This document shows, piece after piece, positions 1 to 8,141 of a stretch of DNA of 64,000 bases (position 1 is the first letter of the stretch; every line of letters starts with the position of its first letter). The notes below the pieces were generated by a model. It was not told the DNA's origin, searched no databases, and worked only from the letters and a program-made list of their open reading frames with translations. Made by a program: the position numbers and the translations under genes. The stretch is from UBA8752 sp002172485. GTDB lineage: Bacteria; Bacteroidota; Bacteroidia; Flavobacteriales_D; Sanyastnellaceae. Where the stretch lies: NCBI GenBank assembly GCA_042089915.1, contig JBELJZ010000008.1:27690-91689 (forward strand). The letters are read 5' to 3'.

Positions 1-761
1 GGACCACCGTTGAGGTATTTGTATCCGCACCAGCAGGCGAAATCCACGTTCCACTCGTGGAGCTTCATGGGGACGTTGCCCACGGCGTGGGCGAGGTCGA
101 ATCCGCAGGTGGCCCCCACGACATGGGCGGCTTGGGTGATGCGCTGCATCGGCATCCACTGGCCGGTGTAATACTGGACCCCGCACAGCATGACGCATGC
201 GAGTTGGTCGCCTTCTTCCGCGATTCTGGCTTCGACGTCCTCCAGCCGCAACGTGTGCTCGCCTTCGCGTGGCGCGAGTTCAATGAGGTGTTCCTCGGGG
301 TCGAGGCCGTGCAGGCGGAGTTGGGAGAGGGCAGCATACCGATCACTGGGAAAGGCGCCTTCCTCGATCATGAGCTTGGTGCGTCGTCCTTCGGGCCGAT
401 AGAAGGAAATCAGCAGCAGGTGCAAGTTGACGGTGAGGGCATTCATCGCCACCACTTCCACCGGCTTGGCCCCCACAACGGCGGCGAGGTCCTCCGTGGC
501 GAAACTGTGGTAGTCGACCCAAGGACGCCGGCCATGGAAATGGCCTTCCACCCCAAACTTCCGCCAGTCTTCGAGTTCCCCTTCGATGAACTCCGCGGCG
601 GCAACCGGCTGCAGTCCCAGGCTGTTGCCCGTGAAGTACAGGGCATCCCGATCGTCGTGTTGGGGCATGTGGAAACGCGCGCGGAATGCGGCCAACGGAT
701 CGGCCGCATCGAGGCGGGCAGCTTCGTCGTGGAAAGCGGTGGCTTGGGTCCAATTCGACAT
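1..761 (-). CDS. kynU: Kynureninase, 5' part (cut by window edge)
   Basis: PLP-dependent enzyme that cleaves kynurenine to anthranilate and alanine, or 3-hydroxykynurenine to 3-hydroxyanthranilate. The minus-strand frame is open from ATG at 761 to position 1 without a stop, giving about 253 residues of a roughly 420-residue family. Seen in it: TGNSLG near residue 44, the PLP-pocket segment FDLAHAVGN, and the Schiff-base region CGYKYLNGG with the lysine codon at 18-20 (about K248), so the window ends just past the active site. In-frame ATGs at 773 and 782 are alternative starts. It is divergent from hemL. A 3-hydroxyanthranilate dioxygenase at 13704 supports an operating kynurenine pathway. 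Identity is confident; the C-terminal part cannot be seen. Confidence 0.93.
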   Translation of the reverse strand, partial: MSNWTQATAFHDEAARLDAADPLAAFRARFHMPQHDDRDALYFTGNSLGLQPVAAAEFIEGELEDWRKFGVEGHFHGRRPWVDYHSFATEDLAAVVGAKPVEVVAMNALTVNLHLLLISFYRPEGRRTKLMIEEGAFPSDRYAALSQLRLHGLDPEEHLIELAPREGEHTLRLEDVEARIAEEGDQLACVMLCGVQYYTGQWMPMQRITQAAHVVGATCGFDLAHAVGNVPMKLHEWNVDFACWCGYKYLNGG

Positions 762-825
762 GGAAGAGGGCATGGGCGGCATGGTTCTTGGCCGACAAAG
801 GAACGGTTCCGGCGGCGGTGGACGC

Positions 826-833
826 TAATTTTG
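826..833 (+). promoter_or_regulatory. Bacteroidota -7 box (TAATTTTG) before hemL
   Basis: Exact match to the TAnnTTTG consensus of the primary sigma factor of Bacteroidota, 13 nt before the hemL ATG. No clear -33 TTG is seen at the right distance. Confidence 0.55.
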
Positions 834-846
834 CCATCCAGTTCCC

Positions 847-2154
847 ATGGCCAGCACCTCACACACCCGCGCCAAGAGCGCCGCTTTGTTTGCAGAAGCG
901 CAGACCCGTTTCCCGGGCGGCGTCAACTCTCCTGTTCGTGCCTTCGGCGCGGTCGGGGGCACGCCGCTCTTCATCGATCGCGGCGAGGGCGCCCACATCT
1001 GGGATGCGGACGGACAGCGTTACATCGATTTCTGCTGCTCATGGGGCCCCCTCATTCTGGGACATGCCCACCCTGTGGTTCAGGACCGCATCTTGAAAGC
1101 GGTGGCCGACGGCACTTCTTTTGGAACCCCGACCCGCCTGGAGAATGAGCTCGGAGGGATGATCCTCGACCACCATCCCTACGCGGAGCGGATTCGCTTC
1201 GTCTCCAGCGGAACGGAGGCCGCTATGAGCGCCATTCGTCTGGCACGCGGTGTCACGGGAAAGACCAAGATTCTCAAGTTCGAGGGCTGTTACCACGGTC
1301 ACGTGGACGCGCTCCTCGTGAAGGCCGGCAGTGGCCTCGCCACCTTGGGAACGTCCACGTCCGCTGGTGTTCCGGAGGCGTATGCCCGCGAGACTTTGGT
1401 GCTGCCATTGAATGACCTCAATGCCCTTGAGGCCACCATGAAGGAGCATGCCCACGACCTCGCCGTGGTCGCCATTGAACCGATTCCGGCCAACAACGGA
1501 TTGCTCATCCAAGACCCGTCTTTCCTTCAAGGTGTACGGGACCTGTGCGACAAGTATGGCGTCCTGTTGCTGTTCGATGAGGTCATCAGCGGATTCCGAG
1601 TCGCCTTCGGCGGCGCTGCGGAGTACTATGGCATCCGACCGGATGTCATGGCCTTCGGCAAGATCATCGGTGGGGGCATGCCGGTGGGGGCCTATGCGGC
1701 GTCCGCTGAAATCATGGACCACGTCGCCCCGGTGGGTCCGGTCTACCAAGCGGGCACATTGAGCGGCAACCCTGTGGCCATGGCGGCCGGCGCCGGACAA
1801 TTGTCGGTCTGCCTCCAGTCTGGCTTCTACGAGGATCAGGAGCGTCGGACGCGCCGATTGGTGGACCCCATTCTGGCGCACGCTGAGCGCAAGGGACAAC
1901 CCCTCCGGATTTTCACGCGGGGCAGCATTTTCTGGCTGGCCTTCAGCGACCAGATCCACATCCGCCGCAGCAGCGAGATTGACGCTGACAGCATGGCCCA
2001 TTTCACCAAGTTGCACGGTGCCCTCTTGGAGCGTGGGGTGTACCTCGGGCCATCCGGCTACGAAGTGGGCTTTGTCTCGGCCGCGCACAGCGATGCGGTG
2101 ATTGATGAGGCGGCGTCCGCATTCACGGATGCCCTCGATGCCGTCTTCGGCTGA
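847..2154 (+). CDS. hemL: Glutamate-1-semialdehyde 2,1-aminomutase
   Basis: Converts glutamate-1-semialdehyde to 5-aminolevulinate, the last step of the C5 route to heme, using pyridoxamine/pyridoxal phosphate. Full length at 435 aa. Typical N-terminal FPGGVNSPVRAF, the SSGTEAAMSAIRLAR phosphate-binding segment, LLFDEVISGFR with the PLP-pyridine aspartate, and the catalytic lysine in FGKIIGGGMPVGAY (about K272). The start follows a -7 promoter box by 13 nt. It converges with the UbiA-like gene, with 6 nt between the two stop codons. Heme supply suits the cytochrome-rich locus downstream, but no direct link is visible. Confidence 0.97.
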   Translation: MASTSHTRAKSAALFAEAQTRFPGGVNSPVRAFGAVGGTPLFIDRGEGAHIWDADGQRYIDFCCSWGPLILGHAHPVVQDRILKAVADGTSFGTPTRLENELGGMILDHHPYAERIRFVSSGTEAAMSAIRLARGVTGKTKILKFEGCYHGHVDALLVKAGSGLATLGTSTSAGVPEAYARETLVLPLNDLNALEATMKEHAHDLAVVAIEPIPANNGLLIQDPSFLQGVRDLCDKYGVLLLFDEVISGFRVAFGGAAEYYGIRPDVMAFGKIIGGGMPVGAYAASAEIMDHVAPVGPVYQAGTLSGNPVAMAAGAGQLSVCLQSGFYEDQERRTRRLVDPILAHAERKGQPLRIFTRGSIFWLAFSDQIHIRRSSEIDADSMAHFTKLHGALLERGVYLGPSGYEVGFVSAAHSDAVIDEAASAFTDALDAVFG

Positions 2155-2160
2155 TCGGCG

Positions 2161-3033
2161 TCAGCCCGACACGCCCACCGAGAGCCACGCCGCATCGGCG
2201 ATAAGGGCAGCGTCGAGCAGGACGAAATAGCCGGCTTTCCGGTCTTCTTTGGCACACCCGACGGCCAGGGCCATGGGAATTAGGGCTGCGCAGGCCGTCG
2301 CGGTTTGACCCAGGCCGACCATGCGGATGACCATGGCCCCGACCAGGAAAGCCAAGCCGAGCATTCGGGTGCCCGATGTACCCAGCCATTGGGGCCAAGT
2401 CCGCATCTCCCGTGAATCCCAATGGCGGTCGCGGAGGTCGAAGGGCAGGGTGAGGGCGGCAATGACCAGTGCGCGTTCGAGGGCCAACCACCAGGTGGAT
2501 GCGGGCAATGGCAGGCCTTGCTGCAGGGCATTCCACCAGATGGGCCACAAGGCGGAGAGCACGGCCCAGGTGCCGGCGATCCACAGCATTTTCAGTCCCG
2601 GGATGCGGCGCAGGGCGCGTCGCCGGCCATCGGTGCCTGGCAGGCCAGCATACAATGCGGTGATGCCCCCGGCGGCCAAGACCAACAACCACAATCCGGG
2701 TTGCCCCGTGACCCAAGGGCCACCGCCCGCCGTCGAGGTGAGCCACACGGGACATGAGGCAACCGGCATCAAAAACAGGGCTGTGGCCCGGAGGCGTCGC
2801 GCATGCCGTTGCTGCCAAGTCCGGTGTTCCGGGCGGAGGCCGCGTTCGCGGGTGGATTTGATGTGGCGCTGCCAACTGTAGGCGCACCAGGTGGCTGCGG
2901 AAAGTCCCAACGCGAAAGCCGCCGTGCCCCCCAAGCGCCAGCTCATGCCCGACAGTTGCAAGGTGGTCAGGACACATGCTCCAGCTGCAAGTGAGATGAT
3001 GGCGTTGGACCAGAGCAGGATGCGCGTGTTCAC
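2161..3033 (-). CDS. UbiA-like polytopic membrane protein
   Basis: A 290-aa protein with about eight hydrophobic segments. The stretch PFDLRDRHWDS at about residues 198-208 resembles the second Asp-rich motif of UbiA-type prenyltransferases. The first motif (NxxxDxxxD) is not recognisable; the equivalent region reads WCAYSWQRHIKS, as in a degenerate UbiA-like group common in Bacteroidota. Catalytic prenyl transfer is therefore doubtful. The start is GTG at 3033, supported by a TAATTTCC box ending 4 nt upstream. It is divergent from gcvP. No substrate can be assigned. Confidence 0.7.
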   Translation of the reverse strand: MNTRILLWSNAIISLAAGACVLTTLQLSGMSWRLGGTAAFALGLSAATWCAYSWQRHIKSTRERGLRPEHRTWQQRHARRLRATALFLMPVASCPVWLTSTAGGGPWVTGQPGLWLLVLAAGGITALYAGLPGTDGRRRALRRIPGLKMLWIAGTWAVLSALWPIWWNALQQGLPLPASTWWLALERALVIAALTLPFDLRDRHWDSREMRTWPQWLGTSGTRMLGLAFLVGAMVIRMVGLGQTATACAALIPMALAVGCAKEDRKAGYFVLLDAALIADAAWLSVGVSG

Positions 3034-3037
3034 ACGG

Positions 3038-3045
3038 GGAAATTA
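3038..3045 (-). promoter_or_regulatory. -7-like box (TAATTTCC) for the UbiA-like gene
   Basis: On the minus strand, TAATTTCC is followed by 4 nt and then the GTG start. The same 4-nt spacing recurs before four other genes in the window. The last two bases deviate from TAnnTTTG. Confidence 0.35.
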
Positions 3046-3106
3046 GAGTAGCCCACAGGTTCAAAACGATTATGAACACCCTGACGCAAAGGGTGTTGTG
3101 AGATTC

Positions 3107-3114
3107 TACTTTTG
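3107..3114 (+). promoter_or_regulatory. Bacteroidota -7 box (TACTTTTG) before gcvP
   Basis: Exact TAnnTTTG match in the 102-bp divergent region, 21 nt before the gcvP ATG. It would give a 5' leader of roughly 16-18 nt. No glycine riboswitch fits in this space. Confidence 0.55.
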
Positions 3115-3135
3115 TCTTTTAACCCGTACGTCAAC

Positions 3136-6000
3136 ATGGCATCCGCAACGTTCGACCAGCGCCACATCGGCCCGCGAGATGAAGAGCAACAGCACATGCT
3201 GTCCGCCACCGGTCATGACTCCATGGCCGCCTTGATTGCCCGCACTGTGCCCCAAGCCATCCTGAGCGATGCGCTGATGGAGTTGCCCGAGGCGATGTCC
3301 GAGAGTGCCTACCTCGAACACATTGACCGCATTGCGGCGAAGAATACGTTGTACCGCAACCACATCGGCATGGGATACCACCCCACCGAGGTGCCCAGCG
3401 TGATCCGCCGCAATGTGCTGGAGAATCCGGGGTGGTACACGGCGTACACCCCCTATCAAGCGGAGATTGCCCAAGGGCGATTGGAGGCGTTGATGAACTT
3501 CCAGACCATGGTCTGTGACCTTACGGGAATGGAGTTGGCCAATGCCAGCCTGCTCGATGAGGCCACGGCGGCGGCCGAGGCCATGACCATGCTGTTCAAC
3601 GCACGCAGCCGGAAGGCGGCCAAGGCCGGGGTCAACCGCTTCGTGGTGTCCGATGGTGTCTTCACCCAGACGTGGGCCGTGTTGCGGTCCCGCGCTGAAC
3701 ACCTGGGCATCGACATCGAGCAGCGGCCCGATGGGGACCTGCAGTTGGACGAGCGCACCTTCGGCATGATGGTGCAGTACCCGGATGACCGCGGCCGGGT
3801 CGAGCCTTTGGCGGACACCATTGACAAAGCGCACGAGCGTGACATTCGCGTGGTCGTGGCCACGGATTTGATGGCGTGTGCGCTGGTGGCCAGCCCAGGA
3901 TCCATGGGGGCGGACGTGGTGGTTGGAAACAGCCAGCGCTTCGGGGTGCCCATGGGATATGGCGGCCCGCATGCGGCGTTCTTCGCCACCCGTCTGGACT
4001 TCAAGCGCAATGTGCCCGGCCGTGTCATCGGTGCCTCCGTGGACCGGAATGGCAAGATGGCCTACCGCATGGCGCTCCAGACCCGAGAGCAGCACATCCG
4101 CCGGGACAAGGCGACCTCCAACATTTGCACGGCCCAGAGTCTGTTGGCCGTGATGGCGAGCAGCTACGCCGTCTATCACGGGCCGAAAGGACTTCGCACC
4201 ATTTCCGAGCGCATCCACGGCTTGGCCAATGCCCTGGCCGAAGCGGGCGCAGCGGCGGGTTGTCCCCCAGTGCATGACCGCTTCTTTGATACTGTGGTGT
4301 TTGCCATCGAAGACGTGGGGGCGGTCATCGAGCGTGCCGAACGCAAGCGCATCAACCTCCGCTACTTCCCCGACGGGGTTCATTTGGGGGTCGCTTTCCA
4401 CGAATGCACGTTGCCCGAAGATTTCAGTGACCTCTGTGAGGTGCTCGGTTTCCAGACCGTTCCCGCGCCGGGTGCCAACGTGGCCACTTCGCCCATTGCA
4501 GACCAGGTCCGTCCGGTGGATTACCTGCACCACCCCGTCTTCAACAGCCACCGCTCGGAGACGGCGATGATGCGGTACCTGAAGCACCTCGAGAACAAGG
4601 ATTTGTCGTTGACCCACGCCATGATTCCGTTGGGATCCTGCACGATGAAGCTCAATGCGGCGACGCAGCTTCTGCCGATTGGCTGGGCGGAATTTGCCCA
4701 GTTGCACCCCTTCTGTCCTCCGGCCCAAGCAGCGGGGACCCGGGAAATGGTCCGGGACCTCGAGCAGTACCTCAGTGAGATCACCGGCTTTGCGGGCATG
4801 AGCCTGCAGCCCAACAGCGGTGCCCAAGGCGAGTACACGGGCTTGCTGGTCATCCGCGCATACCATGCGTCTCGCGGTGAGTCGCACCGGAACATCTGCC
4901 TCATTCCATCCTCTGCCCATGGCACCAACCCAGCGTCTGCCGTCATGTGCGGCATGAAGGTCGTGGTGGTCGGTTGCGACAAGCACGGCAACATCAACCT
5001 GGACGAGCTCAAGGAGAAAGCGGCGGAGTACGCCGACAACCTCGGCGCATTGATGATCACCTACCCGTCGACGCACGGGGTGTTCGAGGACCACATTCTC
5101 GAGGTCACCAAAACTGTGCACGAACACGGAGGCCAGATCTACATGGATGGTGCCAACATGAATGCGCAGGTGGGCTTGACCAGTCCGGGCCGCATTGGCG
5201 CGGATGTCTGCCACCTCAACCTGCACAAGACGTTTGCCATCCCGCACGGCGGTGGTGGACCGGGCGTGGGGCCCATTGGGGTTGCCGAGCACCTGGTGCC
5301 TTTCCTGCCGGGACATCCGCTGGATGCGGTGGGCGGAGAGCAGGGCATCGATCCGGTCAGCGCAGCACCGTTCGGCAGTGCATTGATCCATTTGATCTCG
5401 TACGCCTACATCCGTTTGCTGGGTCCACGCGGACTCAAACGGAGCACGGAGGTGGCCATCCTCAACGCCAACTACCTGCGGGCGCGGCTGGAGGGCCATT
5501 ACGACGTCCTGTACAAGGGCAATGCGGGCAATGTGGCTCACGAAATGATCCTGGATTGCCGTCCGTTCAAGCAGAGCGCCGGCATCGAGGTGACGGACAT
5601 CGCGAAGCGCCTCATCGATTACGGATTCCACGCGCCGACGGTCAGTTGGCCGGTGGCGGGCACCTTGATGGTGGAGCCGACGGAAAGCGAGAGCCTCGAC
5701 GAATTGGACCGGTTTGCGGAGGCGATGATGGCCATCCGAGAGGAGATTCGCGCCATTGAGGAAGGTCGGTTCGACCGCGAGGACAACCCGGTTCGGATGT
5801 CTCCCCATACCGCGGCGGAATTGACGGCGACGGATTGGCATCACGCCTACACACGCGAAGAGGCAGCGTACCCCGTCCCCGTGATGCGGGAACGGAAATT
5901 CTGGCCCTCTGTGGCACGGGTGGACAATGCCCATGGCGACCGCAACTTGGTCTGCACGTGCCCGAGCGTCGAGCTGTACACTGAGCCTTTGAGCGTCTGA
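3136..6000 (+). CDS. gcvP: Glycine dehydrogenase (decarboxylating), P-protein
   Basis: P-protein of the glycine cleavage system. It decarboxylates glycine with PLP and passes the aminomethyl group to the lipoyl arm of GcvH. At 954 aa this is the fused, single-chain form. Motifs: QRHIGP at the N terminus, MGYHPTEVP, the GSCTMKLNA segment, and the PLP lysine in LHKTFAIPHGGGGPG (about K698). ATG 3136 is preferred to the in-frame TTG at 3112 because the TTG lies inside the -7 box. GcvT, GcvH and Lpd genes are not nearby. Confidence 0.97.
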   Translation: MASATFDQRHIGPRDEEQQHMLSATGHDSMAALIARTVPQAILSDALMELPEAMSESAYLEHIDRIAAKNTLYRNHIGMGYHPTEVPSVIRRNVLENPGWYTAYTPYQAEIAQGRLEALMNFQTMVCDLTGMELANASLLDEATAAAEAMTMLFNARSRKAAKAGVNRFVVSDGVFTQTWAVLRSRAEHLGIDIEQRPDGDLQLDERTFGMMVQYPDDRGRVEPLADTIDKAHERDIRVVVATDLMACALVASPGSMGADVVVGNSQRFGVPMGYGGPHAAFFATRLDFKRNVPGRVIGASVDRNGKMAYRMALQTREQHIRRDKATSNICTAQSLLAVMASSYAVYHGPKGLRTISERIHGLANALAEAGAAAGCPPVHDRFFDTVVFAIEDVGAVIERAERKRINLRYFPDGVHLGVAFHECTLPEDFSDLCEVLGFQTVPAPGANVATSPIADQVRPVDYLHHPVFNSHRSETAMMRYLKHLENKDLSLTHAMIPLGSCTMKLNAATQLLPIGWAEFAQLHPFCPPAQAAGTREMVRDLEQYLSEITGFAGMSLQPNSGAQGEYTGLLVIRAYHASRGESHRNICLIPSSAHGTNPASAVMCGMKVVVVGCDKHGNINLDELKEKAAEYADNLGALMITYPSTHGVFEDHILEVTKTVHEHGGQIYMDGANMNAQVGLTSPGRIGADVCHLNLHKTFAIPHGGGGPGVGPIGVAEHLVPFLPGHPLDAVGGEQGIDPVSAAPFGSALIHLISYAYIRLLGPRGLKRSTEVAILNANYLRARLEGHYDVLYKGNAGNVAHEMILDCRPFKQSAGIEVTDIAKRLIDYGFHAPTVSWPVAGTLMVEPTESESLDELDRFAEAMMAIREEIRAIEEGRFDREDNPVRMSPHTAAELTATDWHHAYTREEAAYPVPVMRERKFWPSVARVDNAHGDRNLVCTCPSVELYTEPLSV

Positions 6001-6036
6001 CAGACCTGTTCTTAGGTGTGGTGTGGTTGCGCGGAC

Positions 6037-6044
6037 TATATTCG
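6037..6044 (+). promoter_or_regulatory. -7-like box (TATATTCG)
   Basis: TAnnTTCG variant of the Bacteroidota -7 element, 26 nt before the ATG of the first secreted T9SS protein. The TTCG form recurs at 16806 and 50515. Confidence 0.4.
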
Positions 6045-6070
6045 CCCTTACGAATCCAACACTAGACAAT

Positions 6071-8026
6071 ATGAAGCACCTCTACACTTTGGTCTTCGCG
6101 ATGCTCATCGTGAGTTTCGCCTTTGCACAAGCACCGGTCCGTGAATTTGCCGGTCGCTCCGTGATTTCTCGTTCCATGGAAGGCACTCACGTGGACTACA
6201 CCCGTGAAATCATTTACCAGAACGATTTCTCGGACTGCTCCAACATCACCTTCACCAACGCCAACGATGAGGGTTACACCGACTACATCGACGGCATCAA
6301 CTTCGAGTGCACCACCGTGGGCCCGTCCGGCGCATACAACCAGTGGGCAGGTGGTGACGGTTCCGGCAGTGCTGCGCCGAGCCCGAATTTTACGACGGCT
6401 GACAATGGCTACGTGATGGTCGACTCCGACCTGTTTGGTTCAGACGAGAACTACGCTGCAAGCTGGGTGGAGAACTGCTGGTTCACCATCGATGAAGCGG
6501 TGGACTTCACAGGCCACCCCTTCGTGACGGTCGAGTTCGAGAACCGCTACCGTTGCTGGGACAACACCACCGACATTGAACGTTGCTACCTCGAGATTTC
6601 CCTCGACGGTTTGAACTGGCCCGACCCCGAGACCCTTGAGGAGGAGGAGGGACTGGTCGTGGTCGACGGGGACACCGTGGCGGCCCGTTACGAGATCTTC
6701 CCCACCTATGAGCGTGGGGACGAGACCGAAAACCCGACCACCATGCGTTATGATATTGGCGACTTGGCCGGTGACGAGTCCAGCGTTTATTTCCGCTGGC
6801 GTTGGGTTGGTCAGTGGGGCTACGCCTGGATGATCGACGACTTCGTGGCGTTCGACACCCCGGCCAACGACCTGCGCATCGCCGACTATGTTAGCTACAC
6901 CGACTACCTGACCACCGGCCTCTGGGAGGCTTCCGTGTGGCCAGAAAGCCAGTTGGCTCCGCTCGACCTCGCTGTGGCTGTGACTGGCCTCGGTACGGCC
7001 ACCCAGCCGAACTCCATGCTCACTGTGGCCGTGAACGGCAGCGAGGCAGACGGCGGCATGAGCGCCGGCATGGACATCGACTACGGCCAGACCGATACCC
7101 TGCGTGTGACCGGCTGGACACCTCCGGGACAGGGCACGTACACGTTTGACTACACCGTGGCTTCCGACAGCACCGATGAGTATCCAGCTGACAACGCTGC
7201 ACAGCAGGCCATCGAGGTCGTCGAGAATCAGTACGGTCGTGACAACGGCACCTTCGTGGGCCAGACTCCGGCTGACGGCACCGTGGACTTCATCGCCGGC
7301 GTTCCCTACGACGCTGTAAACGACATGACGATCTACGGCATCGACGTGGCGATCATGGACGGTTCCGACGTGGGCGCAGAAGTGGTCTGCCACCTCTTTG
7401 ACTGGGTCGAATGGAACAACGGTGGTGGTCAATACGACGGCCTCATTGCCACGTCCGAGGAGGTTTCCATCGAAGCCGATTTCCTGAACAGCGGTGACGG
7501 AGATGTGTCCTGGTACACCTTTGCCCTCGAGGAACCCTACGAAGTGGCTGCTGGTGAGGCTGTGATGGCCTGCTTCGAGCACCTTGGTGGCGACAACGTC
7601 CAGATTGGAACGAGCATCCCGCAGTTCGACCAGACCGTGTTCATCTACGGCCCCTTCGGTACCGGCAGCGCTTACGACTGGTACTTTACGACGAACTGCC
7701 CGATGGTTCGCCTCAACCTCGACGAGAACGCCACCACCACCATGAGCGTGGACAACCTCGCAGGTGAGGGCTTCGAGCTCGGCCGTGCTTACCCCAACCC
7801 GGCCACCGGCAGTACCCGCATCGACTTCACGCTCGACGCGGCCGCTGAAGTGACCTTCGAGGTGACCAGCCTGACCGGTGCCATCGTGCGCCGCATGGAC
7901 ATGGGTGTTCAGTCCGCCGGCACCCAGCGTGCTGTCCTTGACCTCGAGGGCCTCACCGCCGGCATGTACACCTACACCATCATCGTGGACGGCGCCCGCG
8001 CCACCCGCAAGCTGGTGATCAAGTAA
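6071..8026 (+). CDS. Secreted protein with T9SS type A sorting domain (I)
   Basis: A 651-aa exported protein of unknown function. ATG 6071 begins a clean signal peptide (MKHLYTLVFAMLIVSFAFAQ), so the longer in-frame GTG start at 6023 is rejected. The first 270 residues look like a jelly-roll adhesion-type domain (aromatic-rich strands, ending RWRWVGQWGYAWMIDDF). Two further beta-rich modules follow. The last 80 residues form a type A C-terminal domain (AYPNPATG ... LTAGMYTYTI ... KLVIK), known to direct export through T9SS and removal by PorU. It is very acidic with no catalytic motif. It is a paralogue in layout of the next gene, and a strong terminator separates the two. Adhesin or surface-layer roles are only possibilities. 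Confidence 0.85.
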   Translation: MKHLYTLVFAMLIVSFAFAQAPVREFAGRSVISRSMEGTHVDYTREIIYQNDFSDCSNITFTNANDEGYTDYIDGINFECTTVGPSGAYNQWAGGDGSGSAAPSPNFTTADNGYVMVDSDLFGSDENYAASWVENCWFTIDEAVDFTGHPFVTVEFENRYRCWDNTTDIERCYLEISLDGLNWPDPETLEEEEGLVVVDGDTVAARYEIFPTYERGDETENPTTMRYDIGDLAGDESSVYFRWRWVGQWGYAWMIDDFVAFDTPANDLRIADYVSYTDYLTTGLWEASVWPESQLAPLDLAVAVTGLGTATQPNSMLTVAVNGSEADGGMSAGMDIDYGQTDTLRVTGWTPPGQGTYTFDYTVASDSTDEYPADNAAQQAIEVVENQYGRDNGTFVGQTPADGTVDFIAGVPYDAVNDMTIYGIDVAIMDGSDVGAEVVCHLFDWVEWNNGGGQYDGLIATSEEVSIEADFLNSGDGDVSWYTFALEEPYEVAAGEAVMACFEHLGGDNVQIGTSIPQFDQTVFIYGPFGTGSAYDWYFTTNCPMVRLNLDENATTTMSVDNLAGEGFELGRAYPNPATGSTRIDFTLDAAAEVTFEVTSLTGAIVRRMDMGVQSAGTQRAVLDLEGLTAGMYTYTIIVDGARATRKLVIK

Positions 8027-8047
8027 TTCAAACGACATCGATCGTGG

Positions 8048-8074
8048 AAAGGGGGGCTTCGAGCCCCCCTTTTT
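8048..8074 (+). terminator. Rho-independent terminator
   Basis: Perfect 11-bp stem (AAAGGGGGGCT pairing with AGCCCCCCTTT) around a TCG loop, followed by a T run. It lies 22 nt after the stop of the first secreted T9SS protein. Confidence 0.9.
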
Positions 8075-8116
8075 CATGTCCGGTGGTTTCGTGCAACGTG
8101 GAACGGGATGAACGGG

Positions 8117-8124
8117 TTATTTTG
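8117..8124 (+). promoter_or_regulatory. -7-like box (TTATTTTG)
   Basis: One mismatch to TAnnTTTG, 17 nt before the ATG at 8142 and just after the terminator at 8048. This suggests the second secreted protein is transcribed separately. Confidence 0.4.
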
Positions 8125-8141
8125 CCGACCCAATTCACATC

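Noticed and set aside
3046..3135. Glycine riboswitch before gcvP
   Set aside because: The space between the divergent genes is about 100 bp and the promoter box lies 21 nt before the start, leaving no room for an aptamer.
3106..6069. Minus-strand open frame of 987 codons opposite gcvP
   Set aside because: GcvP on the plus strand is unmistakable; the antisense product is low-complexity and rich in His/Arg/Val as expected for a shadow.
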